Positions 28,933 to 36,883 of a stretch of 64,000 bases of DNA are shown in pieces. Made by a program: the position numbers and the translations under genes. The stretch's first letter is position 1. Each line of letters begins with the position of its first letter. Source of the stretch: Mycolicibacterium chitae. GTDB taxonomy: Bacteria > Actinomycetota > Actinomycetes > Mycobacteriales > Mycobacteriaceae. The stretch spans positions 1,488,001-1,552,000 of the forward strand of contig NZ_LR134355.1 in NCBI RefSeq assembly GCF_900637205.1. Reading direction: 5' to 3'. Under the pieces are notes generated by a model that was not told the DNA's origin, did no database searches, and saw nothing but the letters and a program-made list of their open reading frames with translations.

Positions 28933-29014
28933 CGTTGTTCCTTCCTGTGTCGCCTTGCGGCATTGGTCGCTCAGCGGCCGAAACGCCCTGAGCTGCTTTC
29001 CTGGTCGTTCAGTT

Positions 29015-29398
29015 TCACCGCGGCCAACTCGCCGGTGCCTGTCGGAGATACCACGCTAGGTCAGGCCAGCGTCTTAGGTCTGGGATGGCGTCTTCGTACA
29101 TCTTCAATGGGCTACCCGTTCGGCACCGCGCGACCTCGGCGCCTTCGTCACGGACTACGCGCTCGACGGCCGTGCGGTCTCCTGGGTCGATGTCCGGTTC
29201 ACCGGCAGTTTCTTGCAGTAATGCGTAGTGTGCCCAAATCGCTCTGCGGGCTGCCCCGCGGCGCTTGCCCCGGTCGACCGCGATCACTTCGTCTGGGTAG
29301 CGCGCGAGTACTTCGCCCAGTTCCATTCCGCCGGTCAACAACCTCGCAGCTTCTGCGCGGGTCTGTTTATTGGGCCACAGCCGCAGTCTCCGTTCCAC
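29015..29398 (-). CDS. Small protein of unknown function
   Basis: 127-aa acidic/basic soluble protein from GTG 29398. I recognise no family. The sequence is protein-like (ARLLTGGMELGEVLARYPDE, AIPDLRRWPDLAWYLRQA), contains many Trp and Arg residues, and has no signal peptide or membrane segment. It lies between the intact bcp and the 5' bcp remnant, transcribed in the same direction as bcp, so it belongs to the inserted segment. No convincing ribosome-binding site is seen, so the N-terminus is uncertain. Confidence 0.6.
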   Translation of the reverse strand: MERRLRLWPNKQTRAEAARLLTGGMELGEVLARYPDEVIAVDRGKRRGAARRAIWAHYALLQETAGEPDIDPGDRTAVERVVRDEGAEVARCRTGSPLKMYEDAIPDLRRWPDLAWYLRQAPASWPR

Positions 29399-29508
29399 AA
29401 CGCGATTAATGCGATCCCACCCCTTCAGCAGCTAAGACTCCGCAGTGCGTGCTATTTGCGGTCCAGATCCAGATCGGATCTACCTGGTACACCCGTCTGT
29501 TCGGTCCG

Positions 29509-29596
29509 CTTGCCGTCGGCGTCGGGCAGTGCGAACGCCGGTGCTTTGTCACCTGCTGTGAGACGAGCCGTTGCGGTCAACTTTGTTCCTTCCTGT
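29509..29596 (-). pseudogene. Remnant of bcp 5' end with its ribosome-binding site
   Basis: 88 bp matching the intact bcp upstream region and first 23 codons (28861-28948) at 84 positions. It includes the AGGAAGGAAC ribosome-binding site, the TTG start (29578-29580) and the codons for MTATARLTAGDKAPAFALPD. After ADGK the similarity stops; the frame continues for about 19 unrelated codons to a TAG. One of the differences (Ala-Phe for Glu-Phe) matches the version I recall from other mycobacteria, so this may be the older copy. Confidence 0.87.
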
Positions 29597-29683
29597 CCAC
29601 CGGTGGTGGATTACGGTGCCAGCTGATCTAGGGTAATTCGGCAGGTACTGCAAGAGTCGGACTGCCGGACATGGAGGATGAGC

Positions 29684-29911
29684 GTGGCGGATCGGGATCC
29701 CGAAGAGATCATGAAGGAGATCGATCAGGCGCGCGACCAGTTGGCGGCGACGGTGGACTCGCTGGCCGCTCGCGCGAACCCGCAGCGGATCGCGGAGGAC
29801 GCCAAGGCGCGCGCCCTGGCGTTCGTGCAGAAGCCGGCGGTGACGATCTCGCTGGCGGGGCTGGGTGTGCTGACCGTCGCGCTGGTCATCCGCCGACTCC
29901 GCAACCGCTGA
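29684..29911 (+). CDS. DUF3618 membrane-anchored protein
   Basis: 75-aa protein with an N-terminal helix (RDPEEIMKEIDQARDQLAAT) typical of DUF3618 and one C-terminal membrane segment (about 48-68) followed by RRLRNR. GTG 29684 sits 6 nt after GGAGG (29673-29677); the ATG at 29678 directly abuts it and is less likely. It corresponds to Rv2520c of M. tuberculosis, where it also lies next to bcp. The function is not established. Confidence 0.88.
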   Translation: MADRDPEEIMKEIDQARDQLAATVDSLAARANPQRIAEDAKARALAFVQKPAVTISLAGLGVLTVALVIRRLRNR

Positions 29912-30485
29912 ATCAGCGGCGAAAAAACCACCTGAACGGCCACGGGGCGGCCGGCGGGTTGGCCTGCATGCCCAATCGGCTGCAGTGAATGACCTTGATC
30001 GGTGCCGTTGCTGGCGGGTGGGAAGCTAGCGCCACGACGATGTCAACGTCGGGCAGGTCTGTCCGTGACGACGGCTCAACCGTTGTCATAGCTAACGACC
30101 TCGTTCCCAGCTGCCGACTGTGTCCGTTAACCCGTAGGTGGTTGCAGCTGTTCCGATACTAGCAGTAGTGGAACGTATTTGTGCAGCATAAGCCGCATTA
30201 TTGCCCACGCAAGTAAAGTGTGCGGTACCGGCGGTTCCGTTTCGGCAAATTAACTGTGCCGTCACACGTCACCCGTTCAGCAATATTCGCATGCTGAGTA
30301 ACGGGCCGACCTGGCCCGCCCGGCACCTCCGGAACGCAACGCTGGCGGGTGTTGCTGCGCGAGGTGCGCGCCGAGCCGGCCGCCACGCCGAACCCGGCAA
30401 TTGGCGCCCCGAGGCCCCATCAAGTCCGATAACGTCGGGACAGCTACCAACGAAATGTGCTCGAGCTCAGGCAACGAGAGGCAAC
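29912..30485. other. Intergenic stretch before the Ehu-type operon
   Basis: 574 bp without a convincing gene. It is less GC-rich in the middle (about 30050-30290), contains a 25-bp imperfect palindrome listed separately, and probably holds the promoter of the downstream importer. The left end marks the boundary between conserved core genes and the accessory region. Confidence 0.6.
30150..30174. promoter_or_regulatory. 25-bp imperfect palindrome, candidate operator of the importer operon
   Basis: GTTCCgaTACT agc AGTAgtGGAAC: arms match at 9 of 11 positions around a 3-nt centre. It lies about 310 bp upstream of the solute-binding protein gene. The binding regulator is unknown. Confidence 0.45.
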
Positions 30486-31388
30486 GTGAAGTCGCAACGT
30501 GCGCGCAGTGGTCGCGCGAGGTTCCGGTCGGTATTGGCCGGGGCGGCAACAATCGCTCTGGCGGTCGGTGGGTGCACCTTCACCGAGCCGGGTACCGGGA
30601 AATCCCTGGGCGGTACGAACACCCTCGAACGGGTCAAGGAAGACCGCAGCATCAACGTCGGCTTCGCCAACGAGCGCCCCTACGCCTACCGTGACCGCGG
30701 CGATCTGGTGGGGCAGTCCCCGGCCGTGCAGGGTTACATCTTCGACCAGATCGGCGGAATTTCGCTCAATCCCACGATGTTCGAGTTCGGCTCGCTGATC
30801 CAGGCCCTCAACTCCGAACGGGTCGACGTGGTGACGGCCGGGATGTTCATCACCCCGGATCGGTGCAAGCAGGCCGCGTTCAGCAACCCGGTCTACGTCG
30901 CGACGACGTCGTTGCTGGTCCCGGCAGGTAATCCCAAGGGGCTGACCGACTATCAGTCGGTGATCGACGCCGGTGCCCGGCTGGCGGTGATGAACGGCGC
31001 GGCCGAGGTCGGGCAGGCAACCGGGTCCGGGGTGCCGGACGGGCAGCTGCAACTCGTCGCCGATCAGCAGGCCGGCCTGGACGCGGTCAAGTCGGGCCGC
31101 GCGGACGCCTTTGCGCTGACCAGTATTTCGCTGCGCGCGCTGGCCGGCGGCGACAGCAGCCTGCAGGTCGGCGAGGCCTTCGTTCCCGTCATCGACGGCA
31201 AGGAACAGGTCAACGCCGGGGCTGCGGTGTTCCGCCAGCGTGACGTCGCGCTGCGCGAGGCGTTCAATGCCCAACTGGCCGAACTGATCAGGAGTGACAA
31301 GTGGCTCGAACTCGTGGAACCGTACGGGTTCACCGAGGCCGAACGTCCGGACCCGGAACTGACCGCCGAACAGCTCTGCCAAGGCTGA
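30486..31388 (+). CDS. ehuB: Ectoine/hydroxyectoine ABC transporter solute-binding lipoprotein (EhuB-like)
   Basis: 300-aa exported receptor. The N-terminal signal ends in a lipobox (LAVGGC), so it is a lipoprotein. The body fits the EhuB family of SBP_bac_3 proteins: VGFANERPYAYR, TAGMFITPDRCKQAAFSNP, then QAGLDAVKSGRADAFALT and the ending LVEPYGFTEAERPDPELTAEQLC. It would bind ectoine or hydroxyectoine, or a related amino-acid-like solute. GTG 30486 follows GAGAGG. It is the first of four tightly packed genes in the order binding protein, permease, permease, ATPase. Confidence 0.87.
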   Translation: MKSQRARSGRARFRSVLAGAATIALAVGGCTFTEPGTGKSLGGTNTLERVKEDRSINVGFANERPYAYRDRGDLVGQSPAVQGYIFDQIGGISLNPTMFEFGSLIQALNSERVDVVTAGMFITPDRCKQAAFSNPVYVATTSLLVPAGNPKGLTDYQSVIDAGARLAVMNGAAEVGQATGSGVPDGQLQLVADQQAGLDAVKSGRADAFALTSISLRALAGGDSSLQVGEAFVPVIDGKEQVNAGAAVFRQRDVALREAFNAQLAELIRSDKWLELVEPYGFTEAERPDPELTAEQLCQG

Positions 31389-31392
31389 TGTC

Positions 31393-32085
31393 ATGACCGA
31401 ACAGTTCGTCGAGACCGCGCCGTTCTTCCTCACCGGCATCGGCGTGACATTGCTCTACACGGTGCTGGGCGCCCTTGCGGCGCTGGTGCTCTCGTTCGTC
31501 TTCGGGTTGATGTCGCTGTCCCGATTGGTCGCCGTGCGGGGCTTCGCCCGCGTGGTCGTCGAGTTCTTCCGCGGTACCTCGCTGGTGATCCAGTTGCTGT
31601 GGATCTTCTTCGTGCTCCCGCAGCTGGGCATCCGCTTCGAACCGATTGCCGCGGCCACCATCGCGTTCGGGCTCAACTTCGGGGCTTACGGCGCCGAGAT
31701 CGTCCGCGGCGCGGTGATGGCCGTGCCCAAGGCGCAGTGGGAGGCCACGGTGGCGCTCGGGCTCGGCCGGGTCCGTCGGATGCGCCGCGTCATCCTGCCG
31801 CAGGCGCTGCCGGAGATGATCCCGCCGTTCGGGAACCTGTGGATCCAGATCCTGAAGAGCTCGTCGCTGCTGTACCTGATCGGCATCACCGAACTGACCT
31901 ATGAGGTGAAGCAACTGCAGTTCGACATCGGCAGTCTGGCCGCGTTCAGCATCGCGCTGGTGGTCTACTTCCTGATCGCCCAGTTGTTGGTCCTGGTCAT
32001 CCGGTGGTTCGAGAAGCGCGCGTCGGCCCGGGTGGGCCGCGGTGCGAGACAGGTCGTCATCGAGCAACCGCAGGCGGTGGCGTGA
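31393..32085 (+). CDS. ehuC: ABC transporter permease (EhuC-like)
   Basis: 230-aa His/Glu/Gln-type amino-acid permease with about five membrane segments. The cytoplasmic EAA loop for ATPase contact is visible as EIVRGAVMAVPKAQWEATVALGLG. The characteristic early loop reads VVEFFRGTSLVIQLLWIFFV. It begins 4 nt after ehuB and its stop shares one base with the next start. Confidence 0.88.
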   Translation: MTEQFVETAPFFLTGIGVTLLYTVLGALAALVLSFVFGLMSLSRLVAVRGFARVVVEFFRGTSLVIQLLWIFFVLPQLGIRFEPIAAATIAFGLNFGAYGAEIVRGAVMAVPKAQWEATVALGLGRVRRMRRVILPQALPEMIPPFGNLWIQILKSSSLLYLIGITELTYEVKQLQFDIGSLAAFSIALVVYFLIAQLLVLVIRWFEKRASARVGRGARQVVIEQPQAVA

Positions 32086-32756
32086 TGAACGGCACCGAAC
32101 GGCGGTTGTGGAACTGGGACTACACCTGGGAGGTCCTGCCCGAGCTGGTCAAGGCGTTCCTGAAGTTGACGCTGGGCATCACCGCGGCGGCCGCGGTGGT
32201 CGCGATCGTGCTGGGCCTGCTCTTCGCGCTCGGCCGCCGCGCCGACGCGTCGTGGATCTCCTGGCCCACCTACTGGGTGGTGGAATTCATCCGCAGCACC
32301 CCGATCCCCATCCAGCTGTTCTTCGTCTACTTCGGGCTGCCCGTGGTCGGCGTCCAACTCAGCGCGCTGGTCACCGGGATCGCCGTGCTCGGGGTGCATT
32401 ACGCCGCCTACATGTCGGAGGTCTACCGCGCCGGCATCGACGCGATCCCGAAGGGGCAGTGGGAGGCGTGCACGGCGCTGTCGCTGTCGCCGCGGCGGAC
32501 CTGGATCGGCGTCATCCTGCCCCAGGTGGTCCGGCGGATCCTGCCGTCGACCGGCAATCAGATCATCGCGCTGTTCAAGGAGACCCCGTTCCTCATCGTC
32601 ATCGGGGTCGCGGAGATGGTCACGGTGGCCAACCAGTTCGGTGGCCAGAACTACCGCTACATCGAGCCGATCACCGTCGCCGGCCTGATCTTCCTGTTGG
32701 CCAGCTACCCGACGTCGGTCCTCATGAGAAGACTGGAGACTCGCCTTGCCCGCTGA
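32085..32756 (+). CDS. ehuD: ABC transporter permease (EhuD-like)
   Basis: 223-aa second permease of the importer. The loop EFIRSTPIPIQLFFVYFGLP and the EAA loop (YRAGIDAIPKGQWEACTALS) are as in EhuD/GlnP-type subunits. ATG 32085 overlaps the TGA of the preceding gene by one base (TGATG). It forms a heterodimeric channel with the preceding permease by analogy to the family. Confidence 0.88.
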   Translation: MNGTERRLWNWDYTWEVLPELVKAFLKLTLGITAAAAVVAIVLGLLFALGRRADASWISWPTYWVVEFIRSTPIPIQLFFVYFGLPVVGVQLSALVTGIAVLGVHYAAYMSEVYRAGIDAIPKGQWEACTALSLSPRRTWIGVILPQVVRRILPSTGNQIIALFKETPFLIVIGVAEMVTVANQFGGQNYRYIEPITVAGLIFLLASYPTSVLMRRLETRLAR

Positions 32757-33546
32757 AGAATCCGCCGCCACCGGCGAACCGATGATCCGTTTCGAGGACG
32801 TGGTCAAGCGGTTCGGTCCCAAGACCGTGCTGGACGGGATGAACTTCTCGATCGCCCCCGGCGAACGCGTGACGCTGATCGGCCCGTCCGGATCCGGCAA
32901 GACCACGATCCTGCGGCTGCTGATGACCCTCGAGCGGGTCAGCGGCGGCGTCATCTGGGTCGACGGCGAGCCGCTGACCCATGAGCGCAAAGGGAGCAAG
33001 CTCGAACCCGCCTCGGAGAAGTACCTGCGCAAGGCCCGGCAGCGGATCGGGATGGTCTTCCAGCAGTTCAACCTGTTCCCGAACATGACGGTCATCGAAA
33101 ACGTCATGGAGGCACCGGTTTCCGTGCTGGGCCTGAGCAAGGACGACGCGCGCGCCCGCGGCACCGAACTGCTCGACAAGGTCGGCATGGTCGATTTCGT
33201 CGACGCGCACCCGACCCGGCTGTCCGGCGGTCAGCAGCAGCGCGTCGCGATCGCCCGCGCGCTGGCGATGGAACCCGACATCCTGCTGCTCGACGAGGTG
33301 ACCTCCGCCCTGGATCCCGAACTCGTCGTCGACGTGCTGGGGGTGTTGCGCGAGATCGCCGAGACCACCGACATCACCATGCTGATCGTGACGCACGAGA
33401 TGCACTTCGCCCGCGACGTCTCGCATCGGGTGATGATGTTCGACCAGGGCGTGATCATCGAGGACGGCCCGCCGTCGAAGATCTTCAACGATCCGGACAA
33501 CGAGCGCACCCGCACGTTCCTCAAGGCGGTCCTCGAGGAGCGCTGA
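32746..33546 (+). CDS. ehuA: ABC transporter ATP-binding protein (EhuA-like)
   Basis: 266-aa ATPase with intact motifs: Walker A GPSGSGKTTI, Q-loop FQQFNLFPNMT, signature LSGGQQQR, Walker B ILLLDEVTSALD, and H-loop IVTHEM. It overlaps ehuD by 11 bp with a TTG start after CTGGAG. It energises the importer. No ectoine degradation genes (eut/doe) follow, so imported solute may serve osmoprotection. Confidence 0.9.
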   Translation: MPAEESAATGEPMIRFEDVVKRFGPKTVLDGMNFSIAPGERVTLIGPSGSGKTTILRLLMTLERVSGGVIWVDGEPLTHERKGSKLEPASEKYLRKARQRIGMVFQQFNLFPNMTVIENVMEAPVSVLGLSKDDARARGTELLDKVGMVDFVDAHPTRLSGGQQQRVAIARALAMEPDILLLDEVTSALDPELVVDVLGVLREIAETTDITMLIVTHEMHFARDVSHRVMMFDQGVIIEDGPPSKIFNDPDNERTRTFLKAVLEER

Positions 33547-33594
33547 GCGCCCTGACCCCGCTGTGACGGTGGTCAAAACGGCTTGGGCCCAGAA

Positions 33595-33614
33595 ACATAT
33601 ATGTGCTATGCATA
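33595..33614. promoter_or_regulatory. Two adjacent palindromes at the MarR gene start
   Basis: ACATATATGT (33595-33604) and TATGCATA (33607-33614) are perfect palindromes in an AT-rich patch immediately before the MarR start. The second contains TATGCA, suitable as a -10 hexamer for a leaderless transcript starting at the GTG at 33619. This is a likely autoregulatory operator. Confidence 0.5.
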
Positions 33615-33618
33615 TTTG

Positions 33619-34083
33619 GTGTCGCCGTCCCGCTATGACCATCTCGACGAGCTGCTGACGCGGATCTTCACCGCCCGCCAGCGCCCCGAATGGCGCCGTC
33701 GGGTGCTCGACAGCACCGATTCGGTGCGGGCGCTCTCGACCCTGCGGGTGCTGCGGGCCGTGGAACGACGGGCGCTGAGCGGCCGCGCCGCTTCGATCAG
33801 CGACGTGGCCGAGGACCTGGCCATCGAGCACTCCACCGCCAGTCGCACGGTGTCGACGGTGGTGGCCGCCGGGCTGCTGACCAAGTCACCGGCGGCCGAC
33901 GATCAGCGCCGCTCCCTGCTGGTACTCACCGACGTCGGGCGCAAGACGCTGGCGCAGGTGACCGCGCGACGCCGCGACATGGTCACCGCCGTGGTGGCCG
34001 ATTGGCCCGACGAGCAAGTGGACACCCTGGTGACACTGCTCGACCGACTCGCCGACGATTTCGAACGAGGTGCTGACGCTTGA
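33619..34083 (+). CDS. MarR-family transcriptional regulator
   Basis: About 154-aa winged-helix regulator: recognition region ISDVAEDLAIEHSTASRTVS and wing ADDQRRSLLVLTDVGRKTL. I prefer GTG 33619 (or TTG 33616), because frames further upstream would translate through the palindromic promoter region. It is coupled to the MFS gene (TTGA overlap), so it probably controls that exporter. It comes after the importer operon but has its own promoter-like sequence. Confidence 0.83.
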   Translation: MSPSRYDHLDELLTRIFTARQRPEWRRRVLDSTDSVRALSTLRVLRAVERRALSGRAASISDVAEDLAIEHSTASRTVSTVVAAGLLTKSPAADDQRRSLLVLTDVGRKTLAQVTARRRDMVTAVVADWPDEQVDTLVTLLDRLADDFERGADA

Positions 34084-35345
34084 CCACCCACATCGCTGCT
34101 CCGGCACGGCCCCGCGGGGCGCTCGGTCTGATGTTCGACCGGGTGTTCGGGGCGTTGTTCTGGGGCAAGATCCTCTCCGTCGTCGGGGTGTGGACGCACG
34201 GCATCGTCGCCGCCATCGTGATGTACGAGGCGACCGGTTCGGCGTTGATGGTCGGAATGGTCGGCGTGGTGCAGTTCGCCCCGCAGCTGATCTTGAGCCC
34301 GATCACTGGTAAGTGGGCCGACCTGGGCAACCCGGCCCGGCAGATCCTGCTGGGCCGGATCTTCTGTGTGGCCGGCTCGGCCTCCATCGCGATCTGGTTC
34401 GCCCTCACCCCGGAACTGGCGGGCAGTCGCGCCGCGCTGCCGATCCTGCTCGGAACCCTGCTCGTGGGGCTCGGCTTCGTCATCGGCGGCCCGGCAATGC
34501 AATCCATCGTGCCCAGCCTGATCCGGCCCGGCGAGCTGTCCACCGCGATGGCGCTCAACAGCATCCCCATGACCATCGGCCGGGTGGCCGGCCCGGCCGT
34601 CGGGGCCTACCTCGCGGCGCACCTGGGCACCTCCGCGGCGTTCACCTTCAGCGCCGCGTTGCATCTGATCTTCGCGATCTTCCTGATCCTCGTGCACTTC
34701 CCGGCCCCGCCCGAGCGCAAGGCCGACGCCGACTACCGCGTGCGGGCCGCGCTGCGCTACGTCTGGCGCGACCGCCCGCTGCTGCTGGGGCTGTTGGCCG
34801 TGGCCACGGTGGGATTCGCCGCGGACCCGTCGATCACGCTCACCCCTGTCATGGCCGACGAGTTGGGCGGCGGAGCGCAGCTGGTCGGCACGTTGTCGGC
34901 GGCGTTCGGTATCGGCGCCGCGGTCAGCATGGTGGCGCTGGCCTTCATGCGCGGCCGGGTGCAGTCGGCGTGGGTGTCCTGGATCGGGTTGGCGCTGTTG
35001 GGCGCCGGCTGCGGGTTGCTGGCCGTGAGTAATGTCACCGCGGCGGCGCTGATCGGCTTCGCGGTGGCGGGCCTGGGCTTCGGGTGGGCGATGACGGGTT
35101 TGAGTACCGTCGTGCAGGAACGCGCCCCCGACTACCTGCGCGGCCGGATCATGGCGCTGTGGCTGGTGGGCTTCCTGGGATCGCGGCCGTTCGCCGCGGC
35201 CATCCTCGGCGGGGCGGCGGACGCGGTGAGCGTGCAGGCGGCCTTCGTCATCGCCGCCGCGTCGGTGCTGCTGATCGCCGTGCTGGCCAGGCCCAGCACG
35301 CTGGCCGGTCCGATGCCCTGCAGCGATGCGGGCGGCCTGCGATGA
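34080..35345 (+). CDS. MFS efflux transporter (DHA3/EntS-like)
   Basis: 421-aa transporter with about 12 membrane segments. Seen: GSALMVGMVGVVQFAPQLIL and GRIFCVAGSASIAIWF in the N-terminal half, a PDYLRGRIMALW motif in the C-terminal half, and GPAMQSIVPSLI at segment 5. This pattern is typical of drug/siderophore exporters. The TTG start overlaps the stop of the MarR gene, indicating co-expression and probable MarR control. Confidence 0.84.
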   Translation: MTTHIAAPARPRGALGLMFDRVFGALFWGKILSVVGVWTHGIVAAIVMYEATGSALMVGMVGVVQFAPQLILSPITGKWADLGNPARQILLGRIFCVAGSASIAIWFALTPELAGSRAALPILLGTLLVGLGFVIGGPAMQSIVPSLIRPGELSTAMALNSIPMTIGRVAGPAVGAYLAAHLGTSAAFTFSAALHLIFAIFLILVHFPAPPERKADADYRVRAALRYVWRDRPLLLGLLAVATVGFAADPSITLTPVMADELGGGAQLVGTLSAAFGIGAAVSMVALAFMRGRVQSAWVSWIGLALLGAGCGLLAVSNVTAAALIGFAVAGLGFGWAMTGLSTVVQERAPDYLRGRIMALWLVGFLGSRPFAAAILGGAADAVSVQAAFVIAAASVLLIAVLARPSTLAGPMPCSDAGGLR

Positions 35346-35366
35346 GTCGTGGATTGTGCGTGGTGA

Positions 35367-35835
35367 TCAACTCGTTTCACCGGGGAGGGGGAGCTTCAAT
35401 AGTCCGCGCCACGGCTCCAACAGCACTTCGCGCGGCCAACTCGGACGCTCAGCGGTAAGCATGCCGTAGACACCGATGACTTTCACTACAGTCTGCTCGT
35501 CCTCGAACACCAGCAGGTTGATCTCTGGGTCGTAGCGTTCGTATCTGATGACCTCCGCTACGACTATCTCCTCAACCTTCTGCTTGGTCAGACCTCGGAG
35601 CAGGTGAACCTCGTCCCAAGTGAAGTCCGTCAGGTCGTGCCGCCGCCGATTGTCCGCTTGCCGTGAGTTCTGTCAGCCGTTCTTCGAGGGGGTTGTCATA
35701 GTCGATCGGCACCCGGACCGCATTGATCCGCACCCCGCCAGCAATCACACGATGAAAACTGCGCACAGCGCTGACCACAACGCCGTCGGCCGCGCCCGGG
35801 AACTCCTCGTGACTGAACAAACCCATTCCGCCCAC
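35367..35835 (-). pseudogene. Frameshifted unknown gene
   Basis: Two minus-strand frames look like parts of one protein. The N-terminal part (start about 35826 or 35835) reads GLFSHEEFPGAADGVVV ... NPLEERLTELTASGQSA. The C-terminal part, in another frame from about 35640, reads DLTDFTWDEVHLLRGLTKQK ... LLKLPLPGETS and stops at 35367. The second part has no ATG/GTG/TTG start near its beginning. A single-base shift around 35640 would give one protein of about 155 residues. Family unknown. The alternative is an unusual overlapping gene pair. Confidence 0.55.
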
Positions 35836-36047
35836 GGTAGACCTCGCAGAACGCCCAGGCCGCCTATGGGCGACGCCGGTCGCGAGCAGACAGGTAGCGG
35901 TTGGGGGTCAGCCCGGCTGGAATGGGCTGTTGAGCCGGCCAGCGACGACGTGGGGCGGCGACCCCGGCAGAATCGCCGGGGCGCGCGCTACCGCCGACGA
36001 ATCGACCGTAGAGCCGGTGAAGGTAAGGCGATGTCGCTAGCGGGTCA

Positions 36048-36773
36048 TCAGTCGGATTGCTGATGGGGTTTCTCGGCTGTCATGAGCGTGGGCCACTCGG
36101 CAGGCGACTCACGTAGCGGCGAGATGTCGGGAAGTGGCTTCTGGCATAAGGTTCTGGCCTGTTTGGCCGTCAGGCCGAGCGTTCTCAGCAGTCGCTCGGT
36201 CACCGCGTCCACGGTGGCTTCGGTATCACGCTCGGGCCGTTCCCGGAGCAGGGTGGCCAGGCCGACGAACATGCCTCCGGCGATGGCGAGGCCCAATTCG
36301 GGATCGGCGATCGTGAACCGCCCGTGGTCGATGGCGGCGGTGATGTCACGTAGCGCGCGCGGCGACAAGCCGCGATGGGACATGATCAAGGAATCGCCGT
36401 GCGCGAGCAGCAACGCGGCCTCGCGCGGGCGATAGCGGAACAACCGTCCACTCAAACGGTAGTTGACGGCGAAGGCCTCGGCTGGGTCCGAGATGGAGTC
36501 GGTGAAGCCGTCCAGCAGGGCACCGAGATCGTCGAGGGCATCGGCCAGGGCCGCCTCGAACAACTCTTCCTTGGTGGCGAAGTGGTTGTAGAAGGAACCC
36601 ATGCCCACATCGGCTGCCTGGGTGATCTCCAGGATCGGCACGCTCGTTCTTCCTTGAGCAATGAAGCCTTGCGCCGCGCGTATCAGGGCGCGCCGGGTAC
36701 GCAGCTTCCGCCGTTCCAACCGGCTGACCGGCGGACTCGGCGATGCGGCGACGCTGAGCTCCGGCAGATCCAT
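36048..36773 (-). CDS. TetR-family regulator of the aromatic-cleavage operon
   Basis: 241-aa regulator with a basic leader (SRLERRKLRTRRALIRAAQ), helix-turn-helix (ILEITQAADVGMGSFYNHF) and C-terminal ligand domain. The start at ATG 36773 keeps the intergenic palindrome outside the gene. It is divergent from the dioxygenase operon, across a 110-bp gap holding a perfect 14-bp palindrome. It probably senses an aromatic or lipid-derived substrate or its CoA ester. Confidence 0.87.
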   Translation of the reverse strand: MDLPELSVAASPSPPVSRLERRKLRTRRALIRAAQGFIAQGRTSVPILEITQAADVGMGSFYNHFATKEELFEAALADALDDLGALLDGFTDSISDPAEAFAVNYRLSGRLFRYRPREAALLLAHGDSLIMSHRGLSPRALRDITAAIDHGRFTIADPELGLAIAGGMFVGLATLLRERPERDTEATVDAVTERLLRTLGLTAKQARTLCQKPLPDISPLRESPAEWPTLMTAEKPHQQSD

Positions 36774-36830
36774 GGCGCGATGATAGCAGCCACCATCAAT
36801 CCTGAGGATATCGTCAGAACTTTGACTGAG

Positions 36831-36844
36831 CATACGATCGTATG
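36831..36844. promoter_or_regulatory. Perfect 14-bp palindrome, probable TetR operator
   Basis: CATACGATCGTATG lies midway between the divergent TetR and dioxygenase genes. A TTGACT at 36822-36827 just upstream could be the -35 element of the dioxygenase promoter, so binding here would block it. Confidence 0.68.
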
Positions 36845-36883
36845 TGACGATTTCCTCAGAATCCGCAATGGAGGAGGTGCAAC

